A stretch of DNA of 64,000 bases from Symsagittifera roscoffensis (Eukaryota > Xenacoelomorpha > Acoela > Convolutidae): assembly GCF_963678635.1 (NCBI RefSeq), contig NC_087066.1, positions 44,071,624-44,135,623 on the forward strand, given 5' to 3'. Below the pieces are notes generated by a model. That model did no database searches, was not told where the DNA came from, and saw only the letters and a program-made list of their open reading frames with translations. The first letter of the stretch is position 1. Each line of letters starts with the position of its first letter. Made by a program: the position numbers and the translations under genes. Shown here piece by piece: positions 1 to 12,759 of this stretch.

Positions 1-666
1 GCTCGTTTTTTTGTGGTATTTTTTCTGCTCAGATTTTTTTAGTTTTGTTTTTGCTTGATACTTATAAATGCATCAAGCTGTATCGGGCGTGAGGTATCAA
101 TACTGCTGGAGACAGCAAAAGCTTCCGGATCGAATCCCACAGGGTCCTGTTTTTTGTCAAATAAGACAAGATAAGGACAAAATAAGACGAAATAAATCAA
201 GCAAACTATCGTTCTTCTGCCTACACTTGCGAAGCGAGTGTATGAGTACGAACCTTCTTTTTTCAACCTAAGTCGCAAATGTTGGTGCGGCACCCCAATA
301 ATGGTCGAGCGCGGTTGCAGCTTTTTGATAGCATGTGCTGTGACACTCAAATAGTAAAAAGTTAACTCAGTTGATGCACTTTTAATTCATCAAATGAACC
401 GAAAAAGTAATTTGTTCAAACAACATCAAGAAAATTTCTGACTCAATAAATCTCGCAATTTTTTTGAAATTCATAATTTTTACATTATGTGGCTTTGCAA
501 TTTGTTACAAGCAAAGTTAGTGTAACTCCCTTCAGTTTGTTATATTCCAAGTTATTACTTGCAAAATTGAGTCTATTTCTATTTGGTGCCACTTTTTCTG
601 AATCGCATTGGCAAGTTATTAGCATATGTAGCAGCTTTTTCGTGACTAGTGTGTGTCGGTTGTTAA

Positions 667-749
667 GCTTGCGTGGTTGAGTGGATAGTGCGTAAGACTC
701 AAAGTCTCTTGATTGCAGTAGGTCGCAGGCTCGAATCCTACACGTAGCC
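667..749 (+). tRNA. tRNA-Leu(CAA)-like sequence; pseudogene or SINE head
   Basis: An A-box match (TGGTTGAGTGG, 674-684) and a B-box match (GGCTCGAATCC, 728-738; one mismatch to consensus) lie at normal tRNA spacing. Between them an ACTCAAAGT stretch would place CAA in the anticodon position, and the extra arm is long, as in class II tRNA-Leu. The acceptor stem pairs only at its outer three positions and the T stem has one mismatch. It is therefore more likely a decayed tRNA gene or the head of a tRNA-derived SINE than a working tRNA. Confidence 0.35.
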
Positions 750-2759
750 GAGTTTTTGCTAATTCGAGGCTTACTTTAACTTTTTTCGTATATCACTTGA
801 TAGAGCTGTTTTTTGGTCGTGATCTCACGAGTGTTTGCGAAGCACAGCTTCGCCTTTGTGTTTATTTTGTCGACTTAATTCTCGTAGCCCGACTTTTTTA
901 AAGGATCAGTTTTCCTTCAAATTGCTGTAAAACCATGCTTGACAAAACAAATACGGCCGAGAGTTCCATTCCAGTCGAGGCCTGGTTTTTTGCTAACTGA
1001 AAGTTTTTTGCTAGTTTTGATTGTTTTTCTGCCTATATTCGTCTGCTTTGTTCCGCAAAGAGGAGTTTTTTTAACATTCTGCTTTTTGATATCACGAAAG
1101 ATCTTTTTAAAGGTTCTGAAATTGCATATAGTTTTGTTCTAGATATTTTGGGCTTTAGTTGCAAATTCTTTTAACAAAAAAGCGAGTTTTGAAGTTTTTT
1201 ATGTATCTCTCATTTGATTTTAATCAGAGTCTTTTTTTTGAATTACAAGTAATGCGAAGCTCAGCTTTGCCGCTGTGTGAATTTTGCGTAAAGTGTCAGA
1301 AACTTAGATTTAAAAAATTAAACAAATTTTTAAATCCGCAACTCTGTTATTGGGTGCTGTCAGGGTAGTCTCAGGTGTTACAAATCGTGTCGCCAAATGT
1401 GACTTTTTAAATACTTTGTTTCCGAGAAATGACGTTTTTTCCCTTGCGATAAGCAATGTCGCAATCTGCACGACTTTTTCCATATAGAACTTTGATCACA
1501 GAATGGACGACATGGTAATCGTTTTAATAACACCAGGGTAAGTGTAGCGTGTAGTAGTTGCAATTTAGGTATGGGCTTGGGGTCCTTGATAAGATTTCTG
1601 AGAGTTGTTTCTCCGTGCCGAAATTTTTGGTAGGATTTCGGAGCTGGAAGAAATCGGCTTTAATTTCTTCAGTGTTATTTTTGTTCTCCGTACAAGTAAA
1701 AGAGTTGGTCCAACTTCTTGTCGTCTGTTCGATTGGTTGTTTTTCTCGCATCCATTTTAGCGCAGATAAAACAGCTCAATAATTTTTGCACATTTTTTCG
1801 CTAATTTTGTTCAAAATTGCAAGACGAATTTAATGTTTCACTCTGTCAACTTGAGTTGCTGTCTGCTACTTTTCTCGACTAATTTTTTGTATGCTTTTTG
1901 TTTAAAATAGTTTCAATTTGTTAAAAGTTAACGAATAACTTTTTTTTCGGTGTTAATTTCACAAAAAAATACTTTCTATTAACGTTGTATATAATTTTTT
2001 TTCACTTCCAGAAAAAATTGGTACGTTTTTTGACTCATTCCTTTTTTGAAATGGGTCAATAATACGCCTTTTTTTGCGAGCAATTTTAGTTCAATTTTCG
2101 TTTTGCTTAAACTTCTTTTGTCTGACCGGAGTTTTTTAGGAATTAACATCGGCGTTGTCGGCTTTAATTCCGTCGGCTTTTTTTCCGACTGGCTTTTTTT
2201 CCGACTGGTATTTTTTCTTTTTATGTTTTTGTTGGAAGATTGGTTTTAAAAATTTCTATTTTTTCATTTAGTTATTTTTGTCAGTTTGCACAACAAATTT
2301 GGTTTAAATCTTTGATGCTCTTGATTGTTCAATCAGCTGTTTTTATTCATAATTTTTCTCGTGTAATTGAATTTTTGAGTTTTCGCAGTTTTTTTGTTTA
2401 TTATTTTCACAACGTTTGTAAATAAGTGCTCATCGCTTTTTAGTCCATATTTTTTATTTAAATGAAGCTATTTCAATTGAAAACTAGAACCAAACAAGCT
2501 TGAGTTGCTAGCAAGGCAGAAATGATTAAGGTCAAATTTTTTGATAATTTTAATCAAAATTGCTAGATGATTTCATCGTTTTGCTATGTCAAGTTGAGTT
2601 GCTGTCTCCTAAGTTTTCGAATGCATTTGTTGAATTTGTCCAATTTTGGGTTGTGTCAACAAAATAAAAAAACTAGTGAAATATATATTTTCTGTGCGCT
2701 AACGAAAAAATATACATTTTTTTAAGTCCAGCTAATTTTGATCGGTTTTTGGGCGTTGA

Positions 2760-2895
2760 TCCGTTTCCAAGTGTCGTTCTTTGTAGGTTCAGGAGGTGGG
2801 CTTGAAACTTGATTATTCTTTTTAATAATTTTTTTTCGGCTCAACAGGTGGCTGCTCAATCATTTTCGGCCTCGTTTCCTCTTCGTAAGTTTTTT
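2760..2895 (+). repeat. Dispersed repeat, copy 1
   Basis: This segment runs from a TTCAGG.GG..CTTGAAACT-like start to a CGGCTCAAC..GGT..CTGCTCAAT..TTTTCGGCC end that finishes in CTTCGTAAGTTTT. The same ordered landmarks recur at 10740-10860 and 12760-12890. The copies are clearly related but diverged, so this is an old interspersed repeat. No transposase frame or clean terminal repeats were seen. Confidence 0.5.
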
Positions 2896-3190
2896 CCAAG
2901 TTTTTTCGTTTTCCATGAGACTCTACAATACGAAGACTAAAACATTACTAGTGATGGAACTTTTTTTAGTTTCTCATTTTTTAAATCTCTAGTTACCGTT
3001 CCCATCACCTCAACAGTTTTTTTTTCAAACTCACCCCTTCCCCTCGGTTCGTCCATCATGCGCCAATCAATTTCGAACTGGTTTTAAGAAGAAACCAATG
3101 AACTTCTTTTTCACTACTCGTTAAACGGAAACCCCTCGTAAATATTCAAAACTGAGATGAAGTCTTTTTTTAAAATATATTAAACCTATT

Positions 3191-3406
3191 TTAAACCTGA
3201 ACCATACAAAACAATAAACAATTTTTTTCTGAATTCACACCGTTAAGAGTTATTTGTCTTCCTTCGCCCGAAATTGAACCCTCAGAACAATCCCACTCCA
3301 GAAACACCCGCTCAAGCTCTCTCAACTCCATCTGGGTATAGCCGGCTCCTAAACACTCACATTTCGCGACTACAGGTTTCCCTATGCCCAATATGCTCCG
3401 TTGCAC
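3191..3406 (-). CDS. Possible small gene or exon of unknown function
   Basis: A 71-codon frame lies in a local patch (about 3220-3560) that is much richer in C and G than its surroundings, as the coding parts of the FHA/PHD gene are. The predicted peptide is balanced in composition, with an ELRELERVFLEW stretch that could be an amphipathic helix and an SISGEGRQ turn. Just upstream on the same strand, 3453-3458 read as a consensus 5' splice site (GTAAGT), so this could be part of a short spliced transcript. I recognise no domain and the start is uncertain. A chance frame in a CpG-rich patch is a real alternative. Confidence 0.2.
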   Translation of the reverse strand: MQRSILGIGKPVVAKCECLGAGYTQMELRELERVFLEWDCSEGSISGEGRQITLNGVNSEKNCLLFCMVQV

Positions 3407-5459
3407 CGCACACTACTTGCCACTTCTGAATCTGTCCCTAAAATTATCCCCTACTTACCCTTGCAGACCTGTGGTTTCGGCCGGTGGATGCCGCGTAGTT
3501 CTCAGACCTGGAGACAGACGAGCATAACCCAACCACGGGCTTAAACAAAAACGAAAATATTGCCTCCTAATGTGACTGCTGAAATCCTTTCAGTTTCCGA
3601 GATTCAGATATGATCTTCGTTCTAATTTTTGAGCAAGTTTACTGAATTTTCGAAATTGAAGTTTTTTTGTTATTTCAAAAACTTTTCATGAATTAATCCC
3701 GCTGGATAAAACATTTGATGGCAGCAAATGAACATGAATGTCATTCATGAAATAAGAGATTTTGCAAATGAAATCAGCGTAAAAGTTTTTTTTAATACGG
3801 AAAGTGTACTTCTATGCTGTCGGCTATTTTAGGGTGTTAATTATCATTCTGATTACGCTTTCGATTAGCAAGCCTTATCAAATCGGCGTTTACTTTTTTT
3901 CGGGGACAATTGTTTTTTTTCTGGTTCTACGGTCAATTATTTAAGTTTTGTCGGCTCTTTTACTTAATGTGCACTGACTTGATAGGTATGCGTCGACTGT
4001 GGTCGCGATTAGAAAGCGTTATCTGATCGGAATATACTTTATTTTGCAAACAACTTGTCCAATAAAATCACTGAATCAGTCTTTCAAATGAGCAAAAGGA
4101 GTTTCACATGCGTGCAAATCTTTCGAGGGGGTAATCTAATTTGAGAGCATTTTTGCATGTCTTTTTTTTAATTAAGACGAAAACATGAAAATTTTGGCAT
4201 ATTTTTTTTCGACTTAGCGGCTTTCGTTTCAATTTCTGTCATGTTTTGTAGGTGTTGAAATGCCTCTGTGAAAAAACTTCAAATTTTCTGTGACATCATC
4301 TGGGGCTCAGCTAGCGTCTGCTCAAGTTTTTTCAATTTAGTTGCTACTCGGTAAATTATTTTGAATGCTAGTTCAACGGCGGTATTTTCTATTGGCCCCC
4401 GGCCCAGCTCCGACCATTCAACCTTGGGCCATTTCCGCGGAGGAGAGAGATCCATTTTGCCGCAGCGTGTCCGCGAAGTGCAAGAAGAACCTGTGATAAT
4501 AGCATTTTTTGCCTAGTCACTAATGCTAATCTTCGCTTGGCTTTATTATGTATTCTCTTGAAGTTAAAGTTAAACTAGCGTATTATGAATATGTGCGGTG
4601 TTTGCAAAGCCAAAATGTTTATAAGGCCAGAAAAGCTCGTAGTAATGAACGTAGTGAAGACTCTTATATAGGTCTTGGTGATTTTTTAAAACTCCTGCAT
4701 CAATTTGTATAATCGCGTATTCAAACCATGGAACGCATGTACATATCTGATTTGAAAAGTAGCAATTGTTTTGAATCCGACTTTGCTTGTGTGTCATTGG
4801 AAGAATTCATGAGATTCCCTTGAACGGGAACGGAAAGATTTTAATGATGTACTCTAATGGTATAAATATTCCTCTCGGTTCCGAAGTACTTAAATAGTTC
4901 AATTTTCCAACAAGAACAGTTGACATTCGATTGAAAATTGTAGGGTTTGATCTAACCAATTCAGACTGAGGTTTTTTGGGCAAAACATTTACTATCCCGA
5001 ATAGCATCTCTCTCATTTTTGTGCTTCAGTTTTAAATTAATTGCATTTGCTATTAAATTTGGTATCAGTTAATGCATTTCTGCGAAGTCAGAATAAATAG
5101 ACCTCAGTTGAGTCAAGATACTTCAATCAGTAAAATTAAATGCCACGCCGAAGTCTTAATCTATCACGTTTGCATTCAGTAAATTACATTTGTTTGCAAA
5201 TGCGTGATGCTGTGTGTTGTTCTACAATACAAATGGTAAACTCACACTTAATTTCTTTACTTGATGGTCACACTTAATTTCTTTACTTATTAAAGCGTTT
5301 GAAAGAAGAGATTCGTAGTATTGTGCAAGTTTAAAGTAAATCAGTACGTTTTTATCCCGGGCTTTTTGAAATGTTTGCGTGAATGTTATAGATGGAAATT
5401 TATGTCAACGCCAAAATAGTATATGTGAGATGGCCGCGTGAACAGTTCGTGATATCTGA
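3407..5459. other. Intergenic region upstream of the FHA/PHD gene
   Basis: About 2 kb without a convincing gene. A short GC-rich patch lies at 4390-4490. Two minus-strand frames (4570-4797, 4807-5016) have no recognisable features. Two copies of a short dispersed motif (GCGATTAG.AAGC.TTATC) lie near 3860 and 4010. The sequence just before 5460 should contain the promoter and 5' leader of the plus-strand gene, but I see no clear TATA element. Confidence 0.5.
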
Positions 5460-8400
5460 ATGAGTTCACAGAGAAGACCTGAGAGAATGAAGAGTTCGGC
5501 CACCGATTGCGAAGATGGAGAGGAGGACGGACCCGTCTACCAGTTCAGACGCATAGGCTCAGGAGCCACCTGCAAAGGGGTCAAGGACGATTTCAAGGTC
5601 GTTACATCCACCACCAAAATCGGGCGACAGCTAGACGAAGTTGATTTTTATCTGAATTCGACTGTGAATAAACGCCTGATATCTCGACAACATGCACAGT
5701 TGGAAAGAATTCACGACGGAAAACAGTGGAGATTTATTCTCATCGACACAAGTCTAAACGGAACTTATGTGAATGACGTTAAGGTATCCGGTCAAACTGA
5801 ACTTAAAGTTGGAGATACCGTTACATTCGGTCACACAAATGGAATCAACGTCAGGGATGGAATGGTTGCTTGGCAACCCAATTCAGAATTCAGATTTGTA
5901 TTCGAGTGCGTCTACTCGCAAAGTCGTGGTTACGCCAAGAAAGCGGCGTCTCAGAATTCTAGTGTTTCATCTTCGGAGCAAGCTTCCGTTTTCCAGCAGC
6001 AAAGTGAGCACGCTGCTTTGGTCAAGTCTGAAAATGCGAGTGCTCATGTGAAGCAAGAGAACTTATTGAATAGTCAGCAACCAGCGTTACCTGTGAGGCA
6101 TTCGGCGATGGATTCTATCAAGCAGGCGTTTTCTGAGGCAGCGGTTGACGGCGTCGCCGCTCTGGCTCCTACTGGCGCCACCACTCTGGAAGACCTGGCC
6201 AAGGGAAACGTGCCATCGTCTGCCGCTACCACTGCCCATTGGCTGTCAGAGAAGTACAATCAGAAGCCACTGAACAGCCAAGCTGCAAAAGGTAGAAACA
6301 ATAATAATAATCATCAGTTTTCAATTCGAGAAACTAGGATTTTTTTAGATTGCGTTTTAAAGAAGATCTTTTTTGGACGTTGAGGTTATTCTAGTTAATA
6401 CAGCGATATAGTGATATAAAATATTCTTTTATTGCGCTCTATTCGCAATATAGGTTTTTGTAGCACCAAAGTTTGATTTCTCAAAATTTTCAGGATTCAT
6501 TAACTGCTGAGCGGTTTTCTCCTATGAACTAATTTGATTGAAAATTTGGCCTAAATTTAGCCATTCATCTGAAATGTTCGGAGTTGCTGAATCCAGCAGC
6601 GATTGGAAAAAAATTGAGTTAGAAATATTTGCGTATTTTGTTCAAAAATTCTAAAAAACTTTTCTCGACAAACTTCATGTTTTCAGAGCACCATTCATCC
6701 ACTCGGGCTTCGACAGCCGCACAGCAGAACAGTTCCTTAACAGAATTACCTCTCAGCTCACCCAGTCAGAAGTCTCCCTCCAGAATCCACCACTCATCAC
6801 GCACTCCCGTTAGAAACTCGAGTAGTCGAGCAGCAGCCAGCGATGTCTATGATTTCGTAGAAACGGATGAACAAAAACGAGAACTGAAGGTCAAAAAATC
6901 GCCCATGGCGTCAACAATGGCAGCGTCAGCGGCAAACCCGGTGTTCAATACTTTTCATTTGCAACAACAACTGGCAATGCAAAATCAACAACAGCAGCAT
7001 CAACACCTAAATGTCCCTCACTCTCAAGGTGCAATATCTGATCCCAACTACGCCGGTTCCCAAACTCATGCGCAGATGAGTCTAGGCAGCCAGCAGAATC
7101 AACTGCCGACCTATGTATCCAAGCCAGTGCCCCCAATGACGAATGCAGCTGCAGTCCAACAGTCACAGGATATTAAAGCCACAGGGATACCTTCATCGCA
7201 CAATGTAAACCAAAACGCACTTGCGGCGAAATACAGCGAACAGTTGCAAAGCAATCTGATGTCGTCCCACAAAACACAGTCCCTTATCAACCCCCAGATC
7301 CCTTCAATTGGTCCTAATCAAGCCACGGTTGCTCCTGTGCAAAGCTCATTGGAGCAGCCCAACGTCAAAGGAGGGATTATACCGCACCTGCCACAGCAAA
7401 TCCACAGTTCAAAACAGCTCACGAGTTTCCACCCATCTTCACAAATTATTCCCAACACCCCCAATATTAGCACAGTCTCTAGCGGAGCAGCTGAGCCAGT
7501 CTATATTCAAAAGCCAATGCCGAGCTCACTAAATCAATTCAACCACAATTTCAATTCACCTTCTAATCAACAACTGCCACCGCCCAATTCACACGTGACA
7601 CACGCGTCCAAGACGCCCATTGCTTCAGTAGTTCCCCAACAACAAGTTGCCCAGCAGCCGACCACAAAGCAAGCCACTCCAAGTGGGTCCTCCTCAGTTT
7701 TACCGAATACGGTCAAAGTGGAACCCTTCTCAAAAGCTGAGCAGGACAAAAGACTCAACAAACCCACCCAAAAAGTAAGCCCAGTATCCGTTGACAAATC
7801 AAGGGCAAGAAAGGACAAAGACAGGGAAATGTTGTCTTCCTGGATAAACACAAGCACAGCTAACACTGGTCCGGGTAGGAAAACACTCACTTCTCTCAAT
7901 TCAGATCTGGGCTACTTATCTCGTCTGAATGTAGACGATGCAATCCAATCAAGTGAAGATCCCTCGCCTACGGGACAGAAAGCGTTCTCACCTGTCAAAA
8001 TAAAACCTGAAAAGAAATCGGAACACGTGCACAAAGCAGAGAGTCCGTACAATTCCTCCACGAATAAGACAGAAAATACTATGGAGGAAATAAGGGCGTT
8101 ATTTTCATCGGTCAAGAGACCATCAGCCGCTGTGAGCAAAGATATGAGTAACCAGGCGATGGCGAACCGCGAACCGATCAAAATTGAAAGGAAAGATAAG
8201 GCTTCAAAGCAGCAACATATTCCGACATCTGTCAAACAGCAACCACAGTCGGACAATTCAGACGAGGATGGGGATAACACAGACGACGATGATGACGAGG
8301 AAGAAGACTCGTCGAGCTCAGAAGGAGAGGATTCGGACGAAAACGGAAGCAGCTCCTCATCAGACGAACACACGGAACAGGCATCAGCCCATCACAGTGC

Positions 8401-9322
8401 TTCGGCTAAGAAACAAGCGGCAAACAGCACCCCCGCTTCGTCTAATGTGCTCGGCAGAAATAAAGTGACGTCGTCTCAGAAAAAGCCTAAGCATGTTCTA
8501 AATCCACCTCCTCCCCAGGTTTCAAAATCCCAACATCAGTCGCAAAGTAGAAACTCGAATTCACAAAAAGTATCCCCTTCAGTCAGTCTGAAAGCTCAAC
8601 AGAGCAGCAAAGTTGTGAAGAAAAAGGTCAAGGCAACTTCAGGTAAAAAAGCGAAAAGCGCAGCAGGAAAAGTGAACCTTGCAACTTCAAAGAAACCAAG
8701 CACGCATAATTCTAAAAATGCTAAGCAAAATATCAAGGAAGATATTAGCAGCAGGAAGCGAAAACAGTCCAGCTCTACTTCTAGTTCCAGTGGCTCCGAC
8801 AACGACCAAAGCGACAGCGACGAAGAGTCAGCTGAAGAACCGGAGGTGCATGATCAAAGAAAGAGGTCTGCACTGGCTTCGAGTAACAGCTCAGGTGGGC
8901 CTTCAAAGAAGAAAGGAGCCTCCGAAAATTCTAGCAGTCGCAGCCGGAGCAAAAAGAAGACGCCACATGTATCGTTCAAAGAGCGAAACAGAGCTGCAGC
9001 TATTGCTGCTTCTGCCGCAGTGCAAAGCAGTGGGGGAGCAAACAGCAAAAAGAACAACAGCAACAGTTCAAAGAAAGGTCCGAAGAGCTCAGCAGAAAAG
9101 AGCGCCAGTGGAGGCGGAGGACCTGGTTCGAAGTCGGGTAAAAAGGTCATGTACTACCAGGAGGAAATGTGCGATTCGCCAGACTGTCTCAAACCCAGTG
9201 GGTCCACAATTGACTGGGTCCAATGCGACGATTGTGATCTCTGGTTCCACACAGTCTGTGTCGGTTGTAATTTGGAAGTCGTGCAGAAAGTCAACGCATC
9301 GTTCCACTGTGGGTGTGTCTGA
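5460..9322 (+). CDS. TCF19-like nuclear protein with FHA and PHD domains (two exons)
   Basis: Proposed join is 5460-6291 and 6687-9322, giving 1155 residues; the 395-nt phase-1 intron has GT at 6292 and a TTTTCAG acceptor at 6686. Exon 1 holds a forkhead-associated domain (about residues 25-140) with the family signatures GRQLDEVDF, RLISRQHA and TSLNGTYVND, which bind phosphothreonine peptides. The middle is a long disordered Q/S/P-rich region with an acidic tract and K/S-rich stretches. The last 60 residues form a PHD finger, CDSPDC...VQCDDCDLWFH..C...FHCGC, which normally reads histone H3 tails. FHA plus C-terminal PHD is the architecture of TCF19, a chromatin-linked regulator, but vertebrate TCF19 is only about 345 residues, so the linker here is greatly expanded. 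Both exons are open and the splice phase fits. Orthology to TCF19 is inferred from architecture alone. Confidence 0.85.
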
Positions 9323-10739
9323 TCGAGCAGATGAATGGGCGAAAAAATCCCATTCAGAGAAACTTTTGAAACTGAAAGATTTGTTTAGATTGTACAAGGA
9401 CTTAATTCAATTCAAATCTTCTGCAAGACATCGTAGAATATGTTACGCATTGCTTGTAAGCTATTTCGTGACTATTAATTGTTTTACTATTAGTTTCTGC
9501 GTTTTTATCCTGTTCAGTTTCCATTATTTGTGAGCTTTCTATGAATCGAAGTGTGCAAATATATTTGAATTGAGTATCTTCGTTTTTGATATAATTTGAT
9601 TATAGTCTATTATTTAATATGAAGCGGCACACGTCAATTTTTTAAGATCTAACTTGTTTTTATTTTTCTCTTCTTTGGGTTTATGATTGAAAAGTATTTC
9701 AGTCCCCTAGTCCAGCCGGAAGGGGATGAGAGCGCCGTTTCACTGATCCTCTTTGCTACTATAAATTATAATGTACAGCTCAATTGCGTAGTCATACAAT
9801 TCTTCAAGCTTGGCAATCCTAAAATCATCTTTCTTCCAATTAATCATGGCAAATTTTACTTAAAAGAGATTGCAAGCTTCAATTTTTCAATATCAGCTAA
9901 ATTTAGATTTCGTTTCACTATTTTCTTTTCAAGAGTGCGAAAGGGAAGTGAGTTTGTCTTCCGGATTTGATACCATAGAAGCTGCGCTAATTTAGCTTCG
10001 CAAAACCTCTCAGCAAAAACACTGATTGGATTGATTAGATGGAACAGAAAATTTCAATCCAATGAGCAAAGTCAGATGTCACGGGTCCACTTTTTGTAAA
10101 ATGAAACAGTTTTATAGTAGTGTTGTGGATGTTTTCTGTCCGAAGGCGAGAAACAGCACGGCGGATTTTCTAGTACAGCTAAAAATACAAGAAAAGCTTT
10201 AAAGGAGCGGGATTGCGAGTTTTATATATTTTTTCATGCTACCAGTGTGAGTGTGCAATAAAGTACTTTTGATTTATCCATATCCAATTAATGTCGCAAC
10301 AGCAAGACATACAATAATATAATTGGACTTGAGAGCAATTCTCATACTTGACCATAAGCACTCAGCTGAATCGATTTCAGGAGGCTAATTTAATTGGTAA
10401 ATACAATTCAACCATTTCTGAAAAACTGTTAGAGTAAGAACTAGGGAGCATCAGTCATGAAGTTTTTTACACTTGCGAGATTAAGTGCCTTGTAACAGTG
10501 AAAAAGATTTTTCCCCGTGCACAATTTTTCTTAAAACGCAATGAACTTGCTTTATTATGGAACCTTATGACGCTTGCGAGAAGCAAGCGTTATCAAACTG
10601 GAATCTAGAATTTTTTCTAGTCAACTAGTTTAACTAGTTTAGTTGAATCTTTTGACATACTCAATGCTCTTCACCTTTTGACATACTCAATGCTCTATTT
10701 CATGAAAATTCAAATTTAAATACTGGCTGAGTACTAGTT
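9323..10739. other. 3' flank of the FHA/PHD gene and intergenic DNA
   Basis: The first several hundred bases are AT-rich and probably contain the 3' untranslated region. Open frames here are short and unconvincing. A dispersed motif with inverted ends (GCTTGCGAGAAGCAAGC) lies near 10571, followed by a short direct duplication of a TTTTGACATACTCAATGCTC stretch at about 10650-10695. I see nothing else definable. Confidence 0.5.
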
Positions 10740-11960
10740 ACTACAGGGTAGTTTCAGGGGGACTTGAAACTAAAGTTTGTTATGTAGTGAAATTTTTTCG
10801 GCCCAATTGGTGCCTGCACAAATATTGTCGACCTTGTTCCGCTTCGTAAGTTTTGCCCAGTTGCTAATTTGAATTTCAAATTTCTTGCTTGGCATGTTTG
10901 TCTAGAATTCATGTTTGATAAAAACAGGTATTATGAAAGTGCAAGGATTTTTCTAATTTTTTAGTGGCTTCGGAAAATATTAATATTTTTTGTAAGAACT
11001 TGAAGAACCTGTATTGAATTTTAAAAAAAGGTATACATAGAAAGAAAGCTTATATTCTTGTGTGCCTATATACTGCCCTGGTCTCTTTTTGCTCTCCCCT
11101 TTTGTCTATACCTTTCGAAAACGTCTGTGGGGGGACATTTGACCAATATTTTTTTTTCGTTTCTCAAAAACTAACCTACCAAATCTGATATTTAGGTTTC
11201 AATGAATAGAACGGAGTTGCAAACAAGCGGTAAGTTTTTTTCACACAAAATTATGGCCCTCGGAATAGTCAAGTTTTTTATTTTTTTTCTACCGTTTTTT
11301 TCTCGAAAACTAACCTCCTAAAACTGAGGTTGTCGGTTCAATGGATATAACGGGTGGTGGGAAGCTCACCTGCATTAGCGGTGCCACTGAAATTTTGTAC
11401 ACAAAAAGTTATCGTCCGCGGAAAATTTAATTTTTTTTTGATTTTTTTGAGCGTTTTTTTTTAAATTGGTTGAATTGATCCAAAAAATACCTTTTTTTAT
11501 CTGAGATTTTAGGTTCATTCCAAAGAACGGGTTATGGGCAAATTTTTTTGCATATGCAACTACGCGCAAGTGTTTTACGCAAAAAACTAAGACGCTGGGA
11601 AAAGTCGAAAGTTTAATTAAATGACAGTTTTTTGAAATTTTTTGACTTTTCTCGAAAACTACTCGGCAAAACCTATATTTTTGGGTTCAATCGAAATAAC
11701 AGAGGAGGTGAATTTTTTCTACCTCAACGGTTAAGCCCCACTTTTTTAAAACAAAAATTTAAGAGTCTCGGAAATGTCAACTTTCTGATTTGTTGACTGT
11801 TTTTTGTTCTTTTCTCGATAACTATCCTGCCAAAACTAATATTATAGGTTTATTCGACCCAACAGGTTGTTGGAAGTTTAACATCCATGTTATGTGCTAC
11901 GCCCAATTTCTTCAAGAAAAAAAACGTGCCCTTTAAACAGGTAAAATTTTTGAAAATTGA
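10740..11960 (+). repeat. Composite repeat with about 165-bp satellite-like array, copy A
   Basis: The left part (10740-10860) matches the dispersed repeat at 2760-2895. The right part (about 11110-11960) is an array of diverged units of about 140-178 bp. Each unit contains CTCGAAAACT or a close variant (near 11162, 11302, 11650 and 11812; a weaker one near 11480), then 'TTGGGTTCAAT..A.A.AACAGG.GGTG', then a CATCAGCGG..AC-like string and ACACAAAAAGTTAT..CTCGG. Unit identity is modest, so the array is old. The whole block recurs about 2.0 kb downstream. Confidence 0.65.
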
Positions 11961-12759
11961 ACCGTTTTATGGATGTTTTCTTACTCGAGTGGAGTAAAAA
12001 TACTTGCCAATTCTTCGGTAAAGTGTTCACTTGAAAAACACAATTTTAAGCAATTTCTTTATTTACCGGCCACGGCCTACGTTTAGCAGAAAAAATACTG
12101 ATTTTTGATTTTGACTGTTTTATAGAAACTTTTTTAATCAGTAAAATCATTTTTTTACTCTATCAAATCTGAGATGAAAATTTCCATCGAAAGAAATGGT
12201 TGCGCAAATTTTTCCTGCATAAGAAGCTACCCTTTACTTTTTTGTAAGAGAAAGGCTAGGTGTTTGGGAAAATTCCAAAATCTCAAAAAAAATTTCCTCT
12301 CACTTTAGTTGAGAAACAACTAGGGTTTTCGGCAAAGTCTAATTTGTGAAACTACGCGTTTCGTCCCGCGTCAGTATGACAAACTCAAAAAATACTGAAA
12401 CTTACCTCCAGCTTTAGCTGAGCTCAAGTTGTCCTTCATCGAGGGATATCAAAATTTTGGTTCACCTAGTTTTTTTTTCAACATTCTTCTTTTTTTCGAC
12501 TCAAGCTTTTTTATGATTGTGTTGTATCGCAAGTGCTGCGAAACTCCGCTTCGCCTTTGTGTCATTTTTCAATTTCCTTTCCTCTTGGCTTGACGCAGCG
12601 CGTTTGTTTGCACCATATCGTCTGGATTTCGAGTGCCGGAAGGTACTTGTTTTTCAGTATGTCTAAAATTGATTGGGTGGACTTTCGCTTGTCTGCTCAA
12701 GTTTTGTCGGCTTAGTTGCCAAATCGTGGGTTTTTTATCAGCAAGTATCATGGTAGTTG

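Larger units (their letters stand above)
1..3100. other. T-rich noncoding region with scattered repeat fragments
   Basis: The plus strand is strikingly T-rich, with many runs of five or more T. Only short open frames occur, and none shows recognisable protein features. I see a tRNA-like module (667-749), a second B-box-like string near 127-137, and short dispersed motifs around 835-865 and 1250-1285 (a small GCGAAGC/GCTTCGC hairpin followed by CTTTGTG or similar). The 2760-2895 stretch belongs to a repeat described separately. No gene is supported here. Confidence 0.6.

Noticed and set aside
127-137. B-box-like string GGATCGAATCC suggesting a second tRNA gene
   Set aside because: No acceptable A box or stem structure was found upstream, so it is at most a SINE fragment.
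7567-9150. Several long minus-strand frames opposite the FHA/PHD gene (e.g. 7567-7899, 7912-8373, 8854-9150)
   Set aside because: They are antisense shadows of the low-complexity S/K/E codons of exon 2; their L/S/F-rich composition is explained by the sense strand.
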